A stretch of 64,000 bases of DNA from positions 2,418,001-2,482,000 of the forward strand of contig NZ_JAGVRK010000001.1 in the NCBI RefSeq assembly GCF_018283675.1, written 5' to 3'. Under the pieces are notes generated by a model that saw nothing but the letters and a program-made list of their open reading frames with translations, did no database searches and was not told the origin of the DNA. Each line of letters starts with the position of its first letter. Position 1 is the stretch's first letter. Shown here one piece after another: positions 48,967 to 56,353 of this stretch. Source of the stretch: Metabacillus flavus. Its GTDB lineage: Bacteria > Bacillota > Bacilli > Bacillales > Bacillaceae. The translations under genes were made by a program, and so were the position numbers.

Positions 48967-49652
48967 TCGGGTTCTCCTTGAGTGCCTGCCGGTTCTTCAA
49001 GAGCTTTTTCCTTCTCAGGCTCCTCCTCTGGTATGTTAGCATCTTTGGACTTTTCTTCTTTAACCCGATCCTTTACTTTCAGATCCTTTTCGGTATTCTT
49101 TATATGTTCTTCCTTGTTTTTCGGCTGTTCCTCTTCTTTATCCGGTCTCTTTTTATTCTCTTTTTTTGGAGGCGGGCATTCTGACACCGCAATGCTTGAA
49201 CTTGCAGTCCGAATCGTCTCTTTTTCGTTTCCTTCATACCCCGGCCGCTGATCCGCTTCTGCATAATAGGTGCCAGGTTCGTCCGTTTGAATGGAAAGAT
49301 GCCCCGTCTGATTCGCCCCTATTTGACCAAGTGTCCCTTCTGCTATTACCTTATCATCTTTATAAATGCGATAGCCTGTAGGTCCGATCATGCCGAATCC
49401 GGTATTACGAATTGAAAAAGGAAGATTCACTGAACTGCAAGCAGTGAGAGGCTTTTCCGGGCCTCCTTCTTCAAAACCCAGTTTGCTTCCATCCCACCAT
49501 GACCCCATTTGAAACCCAATTTCCTGAGCTCCTTTTTTGCTAAAATAAGCTTGAACGGGCGATGCCGAAATAGCTGAAACAATTAGAACGGTCAAAGAAA
49601 ATACCGATGTCCGAAATATGCGTCCCTTCTTCTTGTTCCTGCTGCTCCCCAT
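48963..49652 (-). CDS. tapA: TapA-like amyloid-fibre assembly/anchoring protein (set 1)
   Basis: 229 aa. Signal peptide ending ...SASPVQA; Cys-containing domain (SWWDGSKLGFEE, LTACSSVNLPFSIRNTGFG, GPTGYRIYKDD, AEADQRPGYEGNE, AVSECPPP) and a ~70-residue Lys/Glu-rich tail. Distantly similar to B. subtilis TapA (YqxM), sharing W-D-x-S-x-L, one Cys pair and charged tail. GGGGG 7 nt before ATG 49652. Follows tasA by 195 bp. Confidence 0.8.
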   Translation of the reverse strand: MGSSRNKKKGRIFRTSVFSLTVLIVSAISASPVQAYFSKKGAQEIGFQMGSWWDGSKLGFEEGGPEKPLTACSSVNLPFSIRNTGFGMIGPTGYRIYKDDKVIAEGTLGQIGANQTGHLSIQTDEPGTYYAEADQRPGYEGNEKETIRTASSSIAVSECPPPKKENKKRPDKEEEQPKNKEEHIKNTEKDLKVKDRVKEEKSKDANIPEEEPEKEKALEEPAGTQGEPE

Positions 49653-49846
49653 TCTTTGTCCCCCGTTCGATATGTAGAATCTGCATTTCACATGCTGGTA
49701 TATCGTCCTCATCCATTACCTTGGCGTTCATCCCGAAAAAACGAGTATAAAAAGGTAAAGGCGGATGCATCACAACCAAAATCTGCTGTTCTGCCTCCGT
49801 CCTCATACCCTTTATTATGTAAAACTACTATGATGAAAGTTTAGAA

Positions 49847-50443
49847 TTATAGTTCCTGTCCGTCGCCTTGACGTCCGTCAAATGTCCATTTTAGCTGCAG
49901 GGAATCTCCTTGGAATTGGTTTTGATCTTCGCCATTATCTACAAATTCAAATTGGACAAACAGATCATCTGTTGTACCGGCTTTAAGTCCCTTTTTCTTT
50001 TCAAAAAGCGGAGAGAAGACATTGCTTGCCACTGCGTTCGGATCCATATCCTTCAGCTCTTCAAGTGTCGTGCTGTAAATGACATCGTTAAGCTTGTCAG
50101 CATTATAAAGGAAGTTAACTTTGATGTGGCTCCCTAAATCCTCAGTATTTGAAGGCTCGCCCTCTTTGTTCGCTACGGTGTATTCAGTAGTCAGCAATAC
50201 TTTTTTGATATCCACTGTCCCGTCATTTTGAAGCTTGAAGGTGCGGGTCATCCAGTCACCAGGCTTCATATCCTTCACATTCACAATCTCAGTCGGAACC
50301 GCGTTTAAATCAAGCGTTCCGGCTGCAAAAGAGCTTGCCGCATCCGCTTTGTCATTGAAATACGCATACGTTCCCCCGCCGACTAAAGATAATCCAAGCG
50401 CTGCAGATGCAATACCCAACCCTAATTTTGTCTTGATCCCCAT
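49847..50443 (-). CDS. tasA: TasA-like amyloid matrix protein (set 1)
   Basis: 198 aa camelysin/TasA family. Signal region GIASAALGLSLVGGGTYAYF then FNDKADAASSFAAGTLDLN, with the SipW-type cleavage area before FNDKADA. Also FKLQNDGTVDIKKVLLTTEY and QFEFVDNGEDQNQFQGDSLQ. It forms extracellular fibres. ATG 50443 after GGAGG is chosen over an upstream extension with no signal logic. Promoter-proximal here, unlike B. subtilis where tasA is last. A SinR-type box lies ~290 bp upstream. Confidence 0.93.
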   Translation of the reverse strand: MGIKTKLGLGIASAALGLSLVGGGTYAYFNDKADAASSFAAGTLDLNAVPTEIVNVKDMKPGDWMTRTFKLQNDGTVDIKKVLLTTEYTVANKEGEPSNTEDLGSHIKVNFLYNADKLNDVIYSTTLEELKDMDPNAVASNVFSPLFEKKKGLKAGTTDDLFVQFEFVDNGEDQNQFQGDSLQLKWTFDGRQGDGQEL

Positions 50444-50909
50444 TTTACATTCCTCCTGATTTTTCTGTGTGTATGTGAACTCTTCACGAATAAAGAGGTT
50501 CAACCATTTTGTCATTTTCGCTCTTTTAAACTCTGCTGTTGACTTCCTCTGCAGCTCTTGGACTGCAATGAACAGGCAATCAGCAAATCAGTCTAATAGG
50601 GCTATATTTTTAAATATTCCGACAAATAAAGCTATAAGGAGGACTTTTTCCATAGTTGACAGTTTATATACAGGCTGTTAAAAATTCTTCCTTCTTGCCT
50701 CCTTTAGTTTAGCAGTCGCCTAAATTCGGCAAAAGGTTCTTTGTACCAATATATCTCCCCATCCCTTTGTACGATTTTTCCAACCGAAACTCCTTGATCT
50801 GAATTAGAAATCCTTGTAAAATGGGCTTTTTGAAAATCCCCTATTGTTCACCCTGTACCTTTCTATCCGGTACATTAGACATTTCTTGGAGCCTGAGCCA
50901 ATATATACA
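50444..50909 (-). promoter_or_regulatory. tasA set-1 control region
   Basis: No gene. It contains a SinR-type GTTCTTT at 50736-50742, a hairpin (GTTGAACCTCTT with AAGAGTTCAC, 50475-50504) in the leader, and AT-rich -10-like stretches. Promoter position is uncertain. Confidence 0.45.
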
Positions 50910-50936
50910 AAAAAACCTCGAGCAAGCTCCAGGTTA
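50910..50936 (-). terminator. Intrinsic terminator of the set-2 matrix operon
   Basis: ACCTGGAGC pairs with GCTCGAGGT (one mismatch), followed by TTTTTTT on the minus strand. Confidence 0.7.
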
Positions 50937-50940
50937 TCCG

Positions 50941-51144
50941 TTAGGCATATAAAGAAATGTTAGGCTTATGATCATACTTTTTTTCGCTGTACTTCGTTTT
51001 CATTGGAGTCACTTTAATCTGTGCATGTTCGAAAAGAGAACGCTGGAAGGTTAAATCATTCGAACATACAGGACAAATCCATTCTCCGCCATTGTGGCTG
51101 CTGTAAGAAGACTTCGCACAGCGCGGACATACTTTTTTAAACAT
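50941..51144 (-). CDS. Small zinc-ribbon protein
   Basis: 67 aa. Two CxxC pairs (VCPRCAKSS and WICPVCSND) form a zinc ribbon; the C-terminus is basic. No family name recognised. Three successive ATGs follow TTAGGAG; the third (51144) has the best spacing. Last gene of the run sipW2-DUF5658-this gene. Role unknown. Confidence 0.65.
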   Translation of the reverse strand: MFKKVCPRCAKSSYSSHNGGEWICPVCSNDLTFQRSLFEHAQIKVTPMKTKYSEKKYDHKPNISLYA

Positions 51145-51155
51145 CATCATCTCTC

Positions 51156-51455
51156 CTAAATCGTCGCATGAAAAATCCAAGTAGAGTGAAGCACCATCAC
51201 AAACGTATATAAAATGCAGGCTGCAAATGTAACGCCCTTTAAAATTTTCGTTGTCTTAAGCGGAATTAAAAACACCATGCAAAGCATAAGCAAGGAGAAC
51301 ATCAGCTTCACTCCTATAAACGCAACAGGAGTCCACTCATACAGGCTTTTCATTAGAGGGTTCGCTTCCTTTATAAAACCGAGTTCAAGACCGGCTAATG
51401 TGATAAATAAATCAATTGCATTGACAATCGCCAGGTAAATGAAAGCAGTTTTCAT
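51156..51455 (-). CDS. DUF5658-like membrane protein
   Basis: 99 aa with three predicted membrane helices (FIYLAIVNAIDLFITLAGLE, GVKLMFSLLMLCMVFLIPL, TFAACILYTFVMVLHSTWIF). The N-terminal NAIDLFIT...EANPLM pattern fits DUF5658. ATG 51455 follows AAAGGAG. Between sipW2 and the zinc-ribbon gene. Function unknown. Confidence 0.65.
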   Translation of the reverse strand: MKTAFIYLAIVNAIDLFITLAGLELGFIKEANPLMKSLYEWTPVAFIGVKLMFSLLMLCMVFLIPLKTTKILKGVTFAACILYTFVMVLHSTWIFHATI

Positions 51456-51512
51456 TGGAAACATCTCCTTTGGCGTACAGGCCATTATTTATGCTATGCC
51501 TGGAATGACAGA

Positions 51513-52061
51513 TTATGCGCCCTTCGGTTCCTCCAGCCTGGAAATCGCCCGCCAAATAGTCATAACGGAGTACCCGATCAGCAGCAAACCAGGAAGTATG
51601 AACAGGACCGCATTTCCTTCTTTAGACTTAGCATATTCAATAAAATAGCCTATATACGGGACTGTGAAACCTGTGTAATGGGCTGTCACGTTTTCGGCCA
51701 GCACCGGTTTCGAGTCAGCCGTTTTATTGTTATCTCCCTTTGTGGTGTAGATCACGGCATTGCCGCTTGCCTTTTTATCTATAATTCTATGGGTGGCAAG
51801 ATCCGTTTCATCCATTTTAAAAGTGATGACATCGCCTGCCTTGAAACGCTTCATATCGCCGCCAATTTTAACCGCTATTATTGAGCCCGTCTGTATTCCT
51901 GGTTCCATGGAACCTGAAAGAACTGTTTTCAACTCGTATCCTAAGAATTGGGGATCTCCTCCGGAAGCCCTTGAAGTCAGAACGAGAATAATCATGGCCA
52001 ATAGGATAATGAAAAGAAGAAACGATATTGCCTGGTTGAATAGTTTCAGTGCATATCTCAT
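51513..52061 (-). CDS. ER-type signal peptidase SipW paralogue (set 2)
   Basis: 182 aa. VLSGSMEPGIQTGS (Ser), LATHRIIDK (His), TKGDNN, helices at both ends. Closely similar to the set-1 SipW over GGDPQFLGYELKTVLSGSM. Overlaps tapA2 by 4 nt, as in set 1, so it probably processes TasA2 and TapA2. Confidence 0.9.
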   Translation of the reverse strand: MRYALKLFNQAISFLLFIILLAMIILVLTSRASGGDPQFLGYELKTVLSGSMEPGIQTGSIIAVKIGGDMKRFKAGDVITFKMDETDLATHRIIDKKASGNAVIYTTKGDNNKTADSKPVLAENVTAHYTGFTVPYIGYFIEYAKSKEGNAVLFILPGLLLIGYSVMTIWRAISRLEEPKGA

Positions 52062-52759
52062 TCATTGTTTCCTCCTTCACTATGATTATTCTCCTCAATT
52101 GGCTGTAAAGAGACATCCGCTTCCTTCTCATCAGGTTTTTCTTCAACGGCTTCTTCTTTTTCTTCGGAAACCGCTTCCCCATCCTTAGCAGGTTCTTCTA
52201 CTTCAGTTCCTGGTTCCTTATCATCTTTAGATTCGGTTTCCTTATCATCAATAGGCTCCACTTTCTCCTCTTCTGGAGGCGGAGGGCATTCACCAACAAT
52301 AACTGTCCGGCTAGCTGTCTTTGTCACTTCACTCTCATTCCCGGCATACCCCGGCCGCTGATCCACTTCAGCCATATAGCTTCCAGGAGAATCTGCATTA
52401 ATAGACAGAGTAACGGTTTGACTGGACTGAACAATTCCCAGAGAACCCTCTGTTATCAATTCACCATCCTTAAAGATTCTATAAGAAGTAGAGCCTATCA
52501 TGGTAAAACCAGTGTTCGTAAGCGGAAAGTCTATTCTGACAGGCTTGCAGCTGGTTAAGTCTTCACCTGCAGGGATGTCTTCAAAAACCAAGCTGCTCTT
52601 ATCCCACCATGTACCGGCTTGAATTTGGATACCCTGCTCCTGCTGATCAGTGAAATATGCCTCTGTTGGAGAGGCTGAATAAGTGAGGATTAACAAGAAT
52701 GTATAAAGTAGTGCGGATCGTTTAAATAGAGAATTATTTCTAGAGTTTATGCGCCGAAT
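52058..52759 (-). CDS. TapA-like assembly protein (set 2), apparently started at ATT
   Basis: 233 aa if started at ATT 52759. That start gives RRINSRNN, a hydrophobic signal (YTFLLILTYS) and ASPTEA, aligned with set 1. No ATG, GTG or TTG with a ribosome site exists upstream of TTG 52696, which would cut into the signal; GGGGG lies 9 nt before the ATT. Mature domain: TWWDKSSLVFED, LTSCKPVRIDFPLTNTGF, STSYRIFKDG, AEVDQRPGYAGNE, GECPPPPEEE, then an acidic Glu/Asp/Lys tail. More acidic than set 1. Confidence 0.78.
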   Translation of the reverse strand: MRRINSRNNSLFKRSALLYTFLLILTYSASPTEAYFTDQQEQGIQIQAGTWWDKSSLVFEDIPAGEDLTSCKPVRIDFPLTNTGFTMIGSTSYRIFKDGELITEGSLGIVQSSQTVTLSINADSPGSYMAEVDQRPGYAGNESEVTKTASRTVIVGECPPPPEEEKVEPIDDKETESKDDKEPGTEVEEPAKDGEAVSEEKEEAVEEKPDEKEADVSLQPIEENNHSEGGNNE

Positions 52760-52797
52760 CGTCTCCAGCCCCCGTTCTTATATGGTGGTAGAGTAAT

Positions 52798-52830
52798 GAA
52801 AAAAGAAGACAGGAAGTTCCTGCCTTCCCT
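52798..52830 (-). terminator. Terminator/attenuator between tasA2 and tapA2
   Basis: AAGGCAGGA and TCCTGTCTT form a 9-bp stem (one wobble) followed by CTTTTTTC on the minus strand, downstream of the tasA2 stop and upstream of tapA2. It may set more tasA2 than tapA2 mRNA. Confidence 0.7.
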
Positions 52831-52838
52831 TCTTAAAC

Positions 52839-53432
52839 TTATTTTTCTTCGTTCTTGCCTTGATATGCTTCAAACGTCCACTTCATTTTTAAAGAGTCTC
52901 CTTGGAATTCGTTCTGATCCTCTCCGTTATCAACAAATTCAAATTGCACATAAAGATCATCTGTTGATCCAGCTCTAAGGCCTTTTCTCTCAAACAATGG
53001 AGTGAATACGTTTTTGTCGATTACATTCGGATCCATGTCTTTTAGTTCACTAAGTTTCGTACTATAGATAACATCGTTTAATTTGTCTGCATTCCACAAG
53101 AAGTTTACTTTAATGTGATCTGCAAAATCCTCAACGTTAGCAGCAGCTCCATCCTTATTAACCACAGAGTATTCTGTTGTTAGCAAGACTTTCTTAATAT
53201 CCAAAGACCCGCTGTTAACTAATTTAAATGCACGATCCATTGTGTCACCTGGTTTGATGTTTTGAACATCAATTACTGTAGTCGGATCCACATTCAAATC
53301 AAGCGTTCCAGCTGCGAAAGATGAAGAAGCCTCTGCTTTATCATTGAAATATGCATATGTACCCCCGCCTACTAGTGAAAGACCAAGTGCTGCTGATGCT
53401 AATCCCAAACCTAATTTCTTTTTAACACCCAT
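52839..53432 (-). CDS. TasA-like amyloid matrix protein (set 2)
   Basis: 197 aa, strongly similar to set-1 TasA through the signal region (AALGLSLVGGGTYAYF) and mature FNDKAEASSSFAAGTLDLN, LDIKKVLLTTEY, VNFLWNADKLNDVIYST and QFEFVDNGEDQNEFQGDSLK. It differs most around residues 50-70 and 85-110. Probably a second fibre subunit. GGGGGAT-type ribosome site; 65 bp after sipW3. Confidence 0.9.
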   Translation of the reverse strand: MGVKKKLGLGLASAALGLSLVGGGTYAYFNDKAEASSSFAAGTLDLNVDPTTVIDVQNIKPGDTMDRAFKLVNSGSLDIKKVLLTTEYSVVNKDGAAANVEDFADHIKVNFLWNADKLNDVIYSTKLSELKDMDPNVIDKNVFTPLFERKGLRAGSTDDLYVQFEFVDNGEDQNEFQGDSLKMKWTFEAYQGKNEEK

Positions 53433-53497
53433 TGTAAAAATCCCCCTAGAAAATTAATTTATATTGAACTTTTCTTTTTACAGAAAAGAATCAATCA

Positions 53498-54007
53498 CTA
53501 GTAATCAATTTTTGCCTTCGCTTGCTGAAAAAGCAGTTTATAAGCTAAATATAAAAAGAAAAGCCCTGGCAGGATGAGTAGTACAAGAAAGCTGCTGGTG
53601 TTAGATTGTATGTAGATAAAAAGATAGCCTGCAAATGGAATCGTTAATCCAGTATAGGAGCCAACAATATTTTCCCTCTTAACTAATTCACGATCAATTC
53701 CATCGTTTGCATCACCCTTTGTCCTGTATGTTTGATTATTGAGGACTTCATGAATACGATGGGTTATCAATATTTCATCTTTCGTTTTGAAGGTAATGAT
53801 TTCTCCCTTTTGAAGAACTTCTTTCGCTTCCAGTTTTTTTATTAATATCATGGATCCTGTGCTGAACACTGGCTCCATTGAACCGGATAAAACATTCTTT
53901 AAGTGAAAAGGAAGGAATTGGTTAGTGTTACCAAGAAGTAATACATAAAACAGAATGCCTAATAGAAACGTGAATCTTAAAGCATAAATCCGAATATTAT
54001 TGAACAT
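53498..54007 (-). CDS. Divergent SipW-type signal peptidase (third)
   Basis: 169 aa. VLSGSMEPVFSTGS (Ser), ILITHRIHE (His), TKGDANDGID, C-terminal helix (FLVLLILPGLFFLYLAY). More diverged than the other two and lacks their TASGGDPQ-like segment. First gene before tasA2, divergent from sinR2. ATG 54007 after GGGTG is preferred over one five codons earlier. Confidence 0.82.
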   Translation of the reverse strand: MFNNIRIYALRFTFLLGILFYVLLLGNTNQFLPFHLKNVLSGSMEPVFSTGSMILIKKLEAKEVLQKGEIITFKTKDEILITHRIHEVLNNQTYRTKGDANDGIDRELVKRENIVGSYTGLTIPFAGYLFIYIQSNTSSFLVLLILPGLFFLYLAYKLLFQQAKAKIDY

Positions 54008-54110
54008 TTTGTCACCCATCACTCGTTCTCAATAAAGAATAACCTGTCCTGATTATATCTTATGGCCTATTTAAATGAAAAATCTCGAAAAATGCCATAT
54101 TTTTCATTTT

Positions 54111-54130
54111 AACGAACATTATCGTTCGTT
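54111..54130. promoter_or_regulatory. Palindromic operator between sipW3 and sinR2
   Basis: AACGAAC-N6-GTTCGTT, a perfect 7-bp inverted repeat in the divergent region. The half-site resembles the SinR box GTTCTTT. TATAAT-like elements lie on both sides (near 54048-54053 minus, 54193 plus), so it is a likely autoregulatory site for SinR2. Confidence 0.5.
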
Positions 54131-54239
54131 TTCTCGGTTTATCTTTCATTCTCTAACTATCTTGTAATTTTATTAAGAACGATTTGTTTTATATAATGAA
54201 CAGAGGGGGAAGCATAAATGAATACGAAGGAGTCATTTA

Positions 54240-54596
54240 ATGGAAGCAGTCGGGAAGAGAATTCGTGAAATCAGGCGGCAAAAAGGTTTATCACTGAGTG
54301 AATTGGCAGAGTTGGCAGGTGTATCGAAATCCTATCTAAGTTACATAGAACGAAATGTTCAAAAAAATCCCAGTTTGCAATTTCTATCTAAAATATCCGA
54401 TACCCTCGATATTGAAGTGAATGTCCTTCTGGGCAGCGAGCATGATCCAAAAAGCCAGCTTGACGAAGAGTGGAAAACCCTCATAGAGAAAGCAGTTAAA
54501 GAAGGTATGAGCAAAGAAGAATTTGAAACCTTTCAGGACTATATCAAATTTACAAAATGGAAAGAATCCCAGGAGGGCCGAGATGATGATAACTGA
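54240..54596 (+). CDS. SinR paralogue (SinR2/SlrR-like)
   Basis: 118 aa. HTH_XRE (SLSELAELAGVSKSYLSYIE) and a SinI-binding-type C-terminal region (LDEEWKTLIEKAVKEGMSKE...DYIKFTKWK), very like SinR. AAGGAG 7 nt before the ATG. Followed by and overlapping a sinI-like gene; the order is reversed compared with sinI-sinR. Divergent from the second matrix operon, which it probably controls. Confidence 0.85.
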   Translation: MEAVGKRIREIRRQKGLSLSELAELAGVSKSYLSYIERNVQKNPSLQFLSKISDTLDIEVNVLLGSEHDPKSQLDEEWKTLIEKAVKEGMSKEEFETFQDYIKFTKWKESQEGRDDDN

Positions 54597-54717
54597 AAAA
54601 AACATGGTCTCAGAAGAAGAATGGATTGAACTGCTGATTGAAGCAAGAAAACTAGGAATGACTCCTGATGATGTCCGGACCTTTCTATTCAAGGGTGAAT
54701 TAGTAACTTCGCAATAA
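54583..54717 (+). CDS. SinI paralogue (44 aa)
   Basis: 44 aa: ITEKNMVSEEEWIELLIEA, then RKLGMTPDDVRTFLFKG. Same length as SinI and the same two-helix pattern. Start ATG 54583 (or 54586) lies inside the last codons of sinR2, with AGGAGG at 54571-54576, so translation is probably coupled. It should antagonise SinR2, or SinR. Confidence 0.82.
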   Translation: MMITEKNMVSEEEWIELLIEARKLGMTPDDVRTFLFKGELVTSQ

Positions 54718-54745
54718 TGACCTAAATTTGGAAGCAGGGTGCTGC

Positions 54746-55210
54746 ATGTTAAAGGTCTTAGCTATTTTAATTCCAGCATTGTATATATCAGCAATATGGT
54801 TTCAATCCAGCTACTCCATTGATGAAATTATCTCATTTCTCACTTCAAGGATTGATCGGGTTGTTCTCATTGAAGAACCAACCTTGCCGGTAATTTTGCT
54901 TGGCACACTATTTGAACTTCTCCATTTAATTGAATTCGGAATTCTGTTTTTCTTAATGACTCTTTCTTTGCAGTTATTCGGTCTTTCGTGGAAGCGAGCG
55001 TTCCCAATCGCCATCCTCACTGCAGCCGGGTATAGCGTCATTGATGAATGGCATCAATTACATGTTCCTGGGCGCTCCGCATCATGGGTGGACCTGGTAA
55101 AGGATTGGGCGGGAATCGTGCTCGTTTGGTATTTGATGAAAAGATATGACCGAAATAAAAAGAAGAGAAGAAGACCTGAATGGAGCAGGAAAATTGGAAG
55201 AAGAGCATAA
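54746..55210 (+). CDS. VanZ-family membrane protein
   Basis: 154 aa with four hydrophobic segments and the VanZ-type YSVIDEWHQLHVPGRSASWVD motif. VanZ proteins confer low-level teicoplanin resistance in some hosts; the role here is unknown. ATG 54746 has a modest ribosome site (GCAGGGTG). 28 bp after sinI2 and probably co-transcribed, though the link is only positional. Confidence 0.8.
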   Translation: MLKVLAILIPALYISAIWFQSSYSIDEIISFLTSRIDRVVLIEEPTLPVILLGTLFELLHLIEFGILFFLMTLSLQLFGLSWKRAFPIAILTAAGYSVIDEWHQLHVPGRSASWVDLVKDWAGIVLVWYLMKRYDRNKKKRRRPEWSRKIGRRA

Positions 55211-55211
55211 T

Positions 55212-55243
55212 AAAAGCCGTCCGTCTGCTGGGCGGCTTTTTTC
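55212..55243 (+). terminator. Intrinsic terminator after vanZ-like gene
   Basis: AGCCGTCC pairs with GGGCGGCT, then TTTTTTCC. Confidence 0.75.
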
Positions 55244-55258
55244 CAATTACGTAAAATA

Positions 55259-56353
55259 TCATTTTAAGCGAATAAATCCCCGCCATCTAGCAGAGTGCAA
55301 ACTCAAATAAGCCCTCACCTTCCCTCTTTTTAAAACATCATGTCCTGCTTCTGATTTTAATTGATAATCTTCGGGAAACACCCATCTACAAAATTCAGCT
55401 AATGAGTATTTGCACCGATCATAGCTGAAAAAGAGGTAGGATAGGAACGCTATATATTTCATAAAGGTCTTTTTTTCAGGTCTTCGAATCCATTCATATT
55501 TCCAAAGAACGTTTTTACTATATGGAAATGGGTTTATCTTATGAAGATATGGATAGGAATTATACACGATCGAAAGCGTCCGAATGAGCCTTTTTTTTGT
55601 ATGATGTTTTTTGGCTCTCTTCAACAGCAAGTCAAAGTCTAATTGGTTTCTCAGTTTTTTAATTAGCTGGATGATATCAATAAAATACTTCAAGGAGTCT
55701 AAATTATGCCGCCAGCCATGAAGACAAATCATATAAAATTCATCAAGTTCAGAAAGTTCATGAATATAGTTTCGCTCATGCAAGAGCTGAGCTCGGCTCC
55801 AAATTTCTTCAATCATTGATATGGATGTATCCGTTCTCACAATATCCCAATGAAGTTCTACCTGCAGAGGGATAGGGGATTGAGGAATCGATTTAATAAG
55901 GGTGCAATGAAAATGTCCGGGTATTTCATCCTCGCTAGGTAAAAAACCCAGTTTCTTTAGACTTGAGATGGCGAGCAGCCACTGATCCTCCTTAATAAGC
56001 AGATCAATGTCAGAAGTGGGCCTGGCTCCGATGCTTCCAAAATATTTTCCAGAGAAATACACTCCTTTAAGAAGGATCGTATGAATGGCTAATGCTTCAA
56101 AGATTCCCAATATCAATTTTAATTGCTTATTTATGAACATATTTAAATAGAGCGTTTTATTGAATTCATTTTTCAGTACTTCTTTAAATACTGCCGGAGC
56201 ATCATTGAGTTTTCCATTTTCTTTCAGAATTTGATAAGCTTGCGGCAATGCACGAAAATAAGAAAACTCCTTTAGAAGTTCATCATATGGAGGAGAAATT
56301 CGACTTCTCTCTTCAAACAAACTGGATAACACCCGATTAAGCATTTTATCCAT
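55259..56353 (-). CDS. RiPP-type nucleotidyltransferase (left operon)
   Basis: 364 aa, NTP_transf_5-like. The nucleotidyltransferase core is GARPTSDIDLLI with a downstream VELHWDI pattern, as in the thcoN/padeN-type genes of kinase-containing lasso clusters. ATG 56353 overlaps the ABC-transporter stop. Last gene of the left operon. Modification target unknown; possibly the peptide. Confidence 0.75.
   Translation of the reverse strand: MDKMLNRVLSSLFEERSRISPPYDELLKEFSYFRALPQAYQILKENGKLNDAPAVFKEVLKNEFNKTLYLNMFINKQLKLILGIFEALAIHTILLKGVYFSGKYFGSIGARPTSDIDLLIKEDQWLLAISSLKKLGFLPSEDEIPGHFHCTLIKSIPQSPIPLQVELHWDIVRTDTSISMIEEIWSRAQLLHERNYIHELSELDEFYMICLHGWRHNLDSLKYFIDIIQLIKKLRNQLDFDLLLKRAKKHHTKKRLIRTLSIVYNSYPYLHKINPFPYSKNVLWKYEWIRRPEKKTFMKYIAFLSYLFFSYDRCKYSLAEFCRWVFPEDYQLKSEAGHDVLKRGKVRAYLSLHSARWRGFIRLK

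Noticed and set aside
49540-49806. An 88-codon open frame overlapping the start of tapA (begins MRTEAEQQ)
   Set aside because: Only a weak ribosome site, overlaps tapA by 113 bp in another frame, no counterpart in set 2. Treated as leader.
50469-50681. 70-codon plus-strand frame in the tasA control region
   Set aside because: No ribosome site and composition typical of non-coding sequence.
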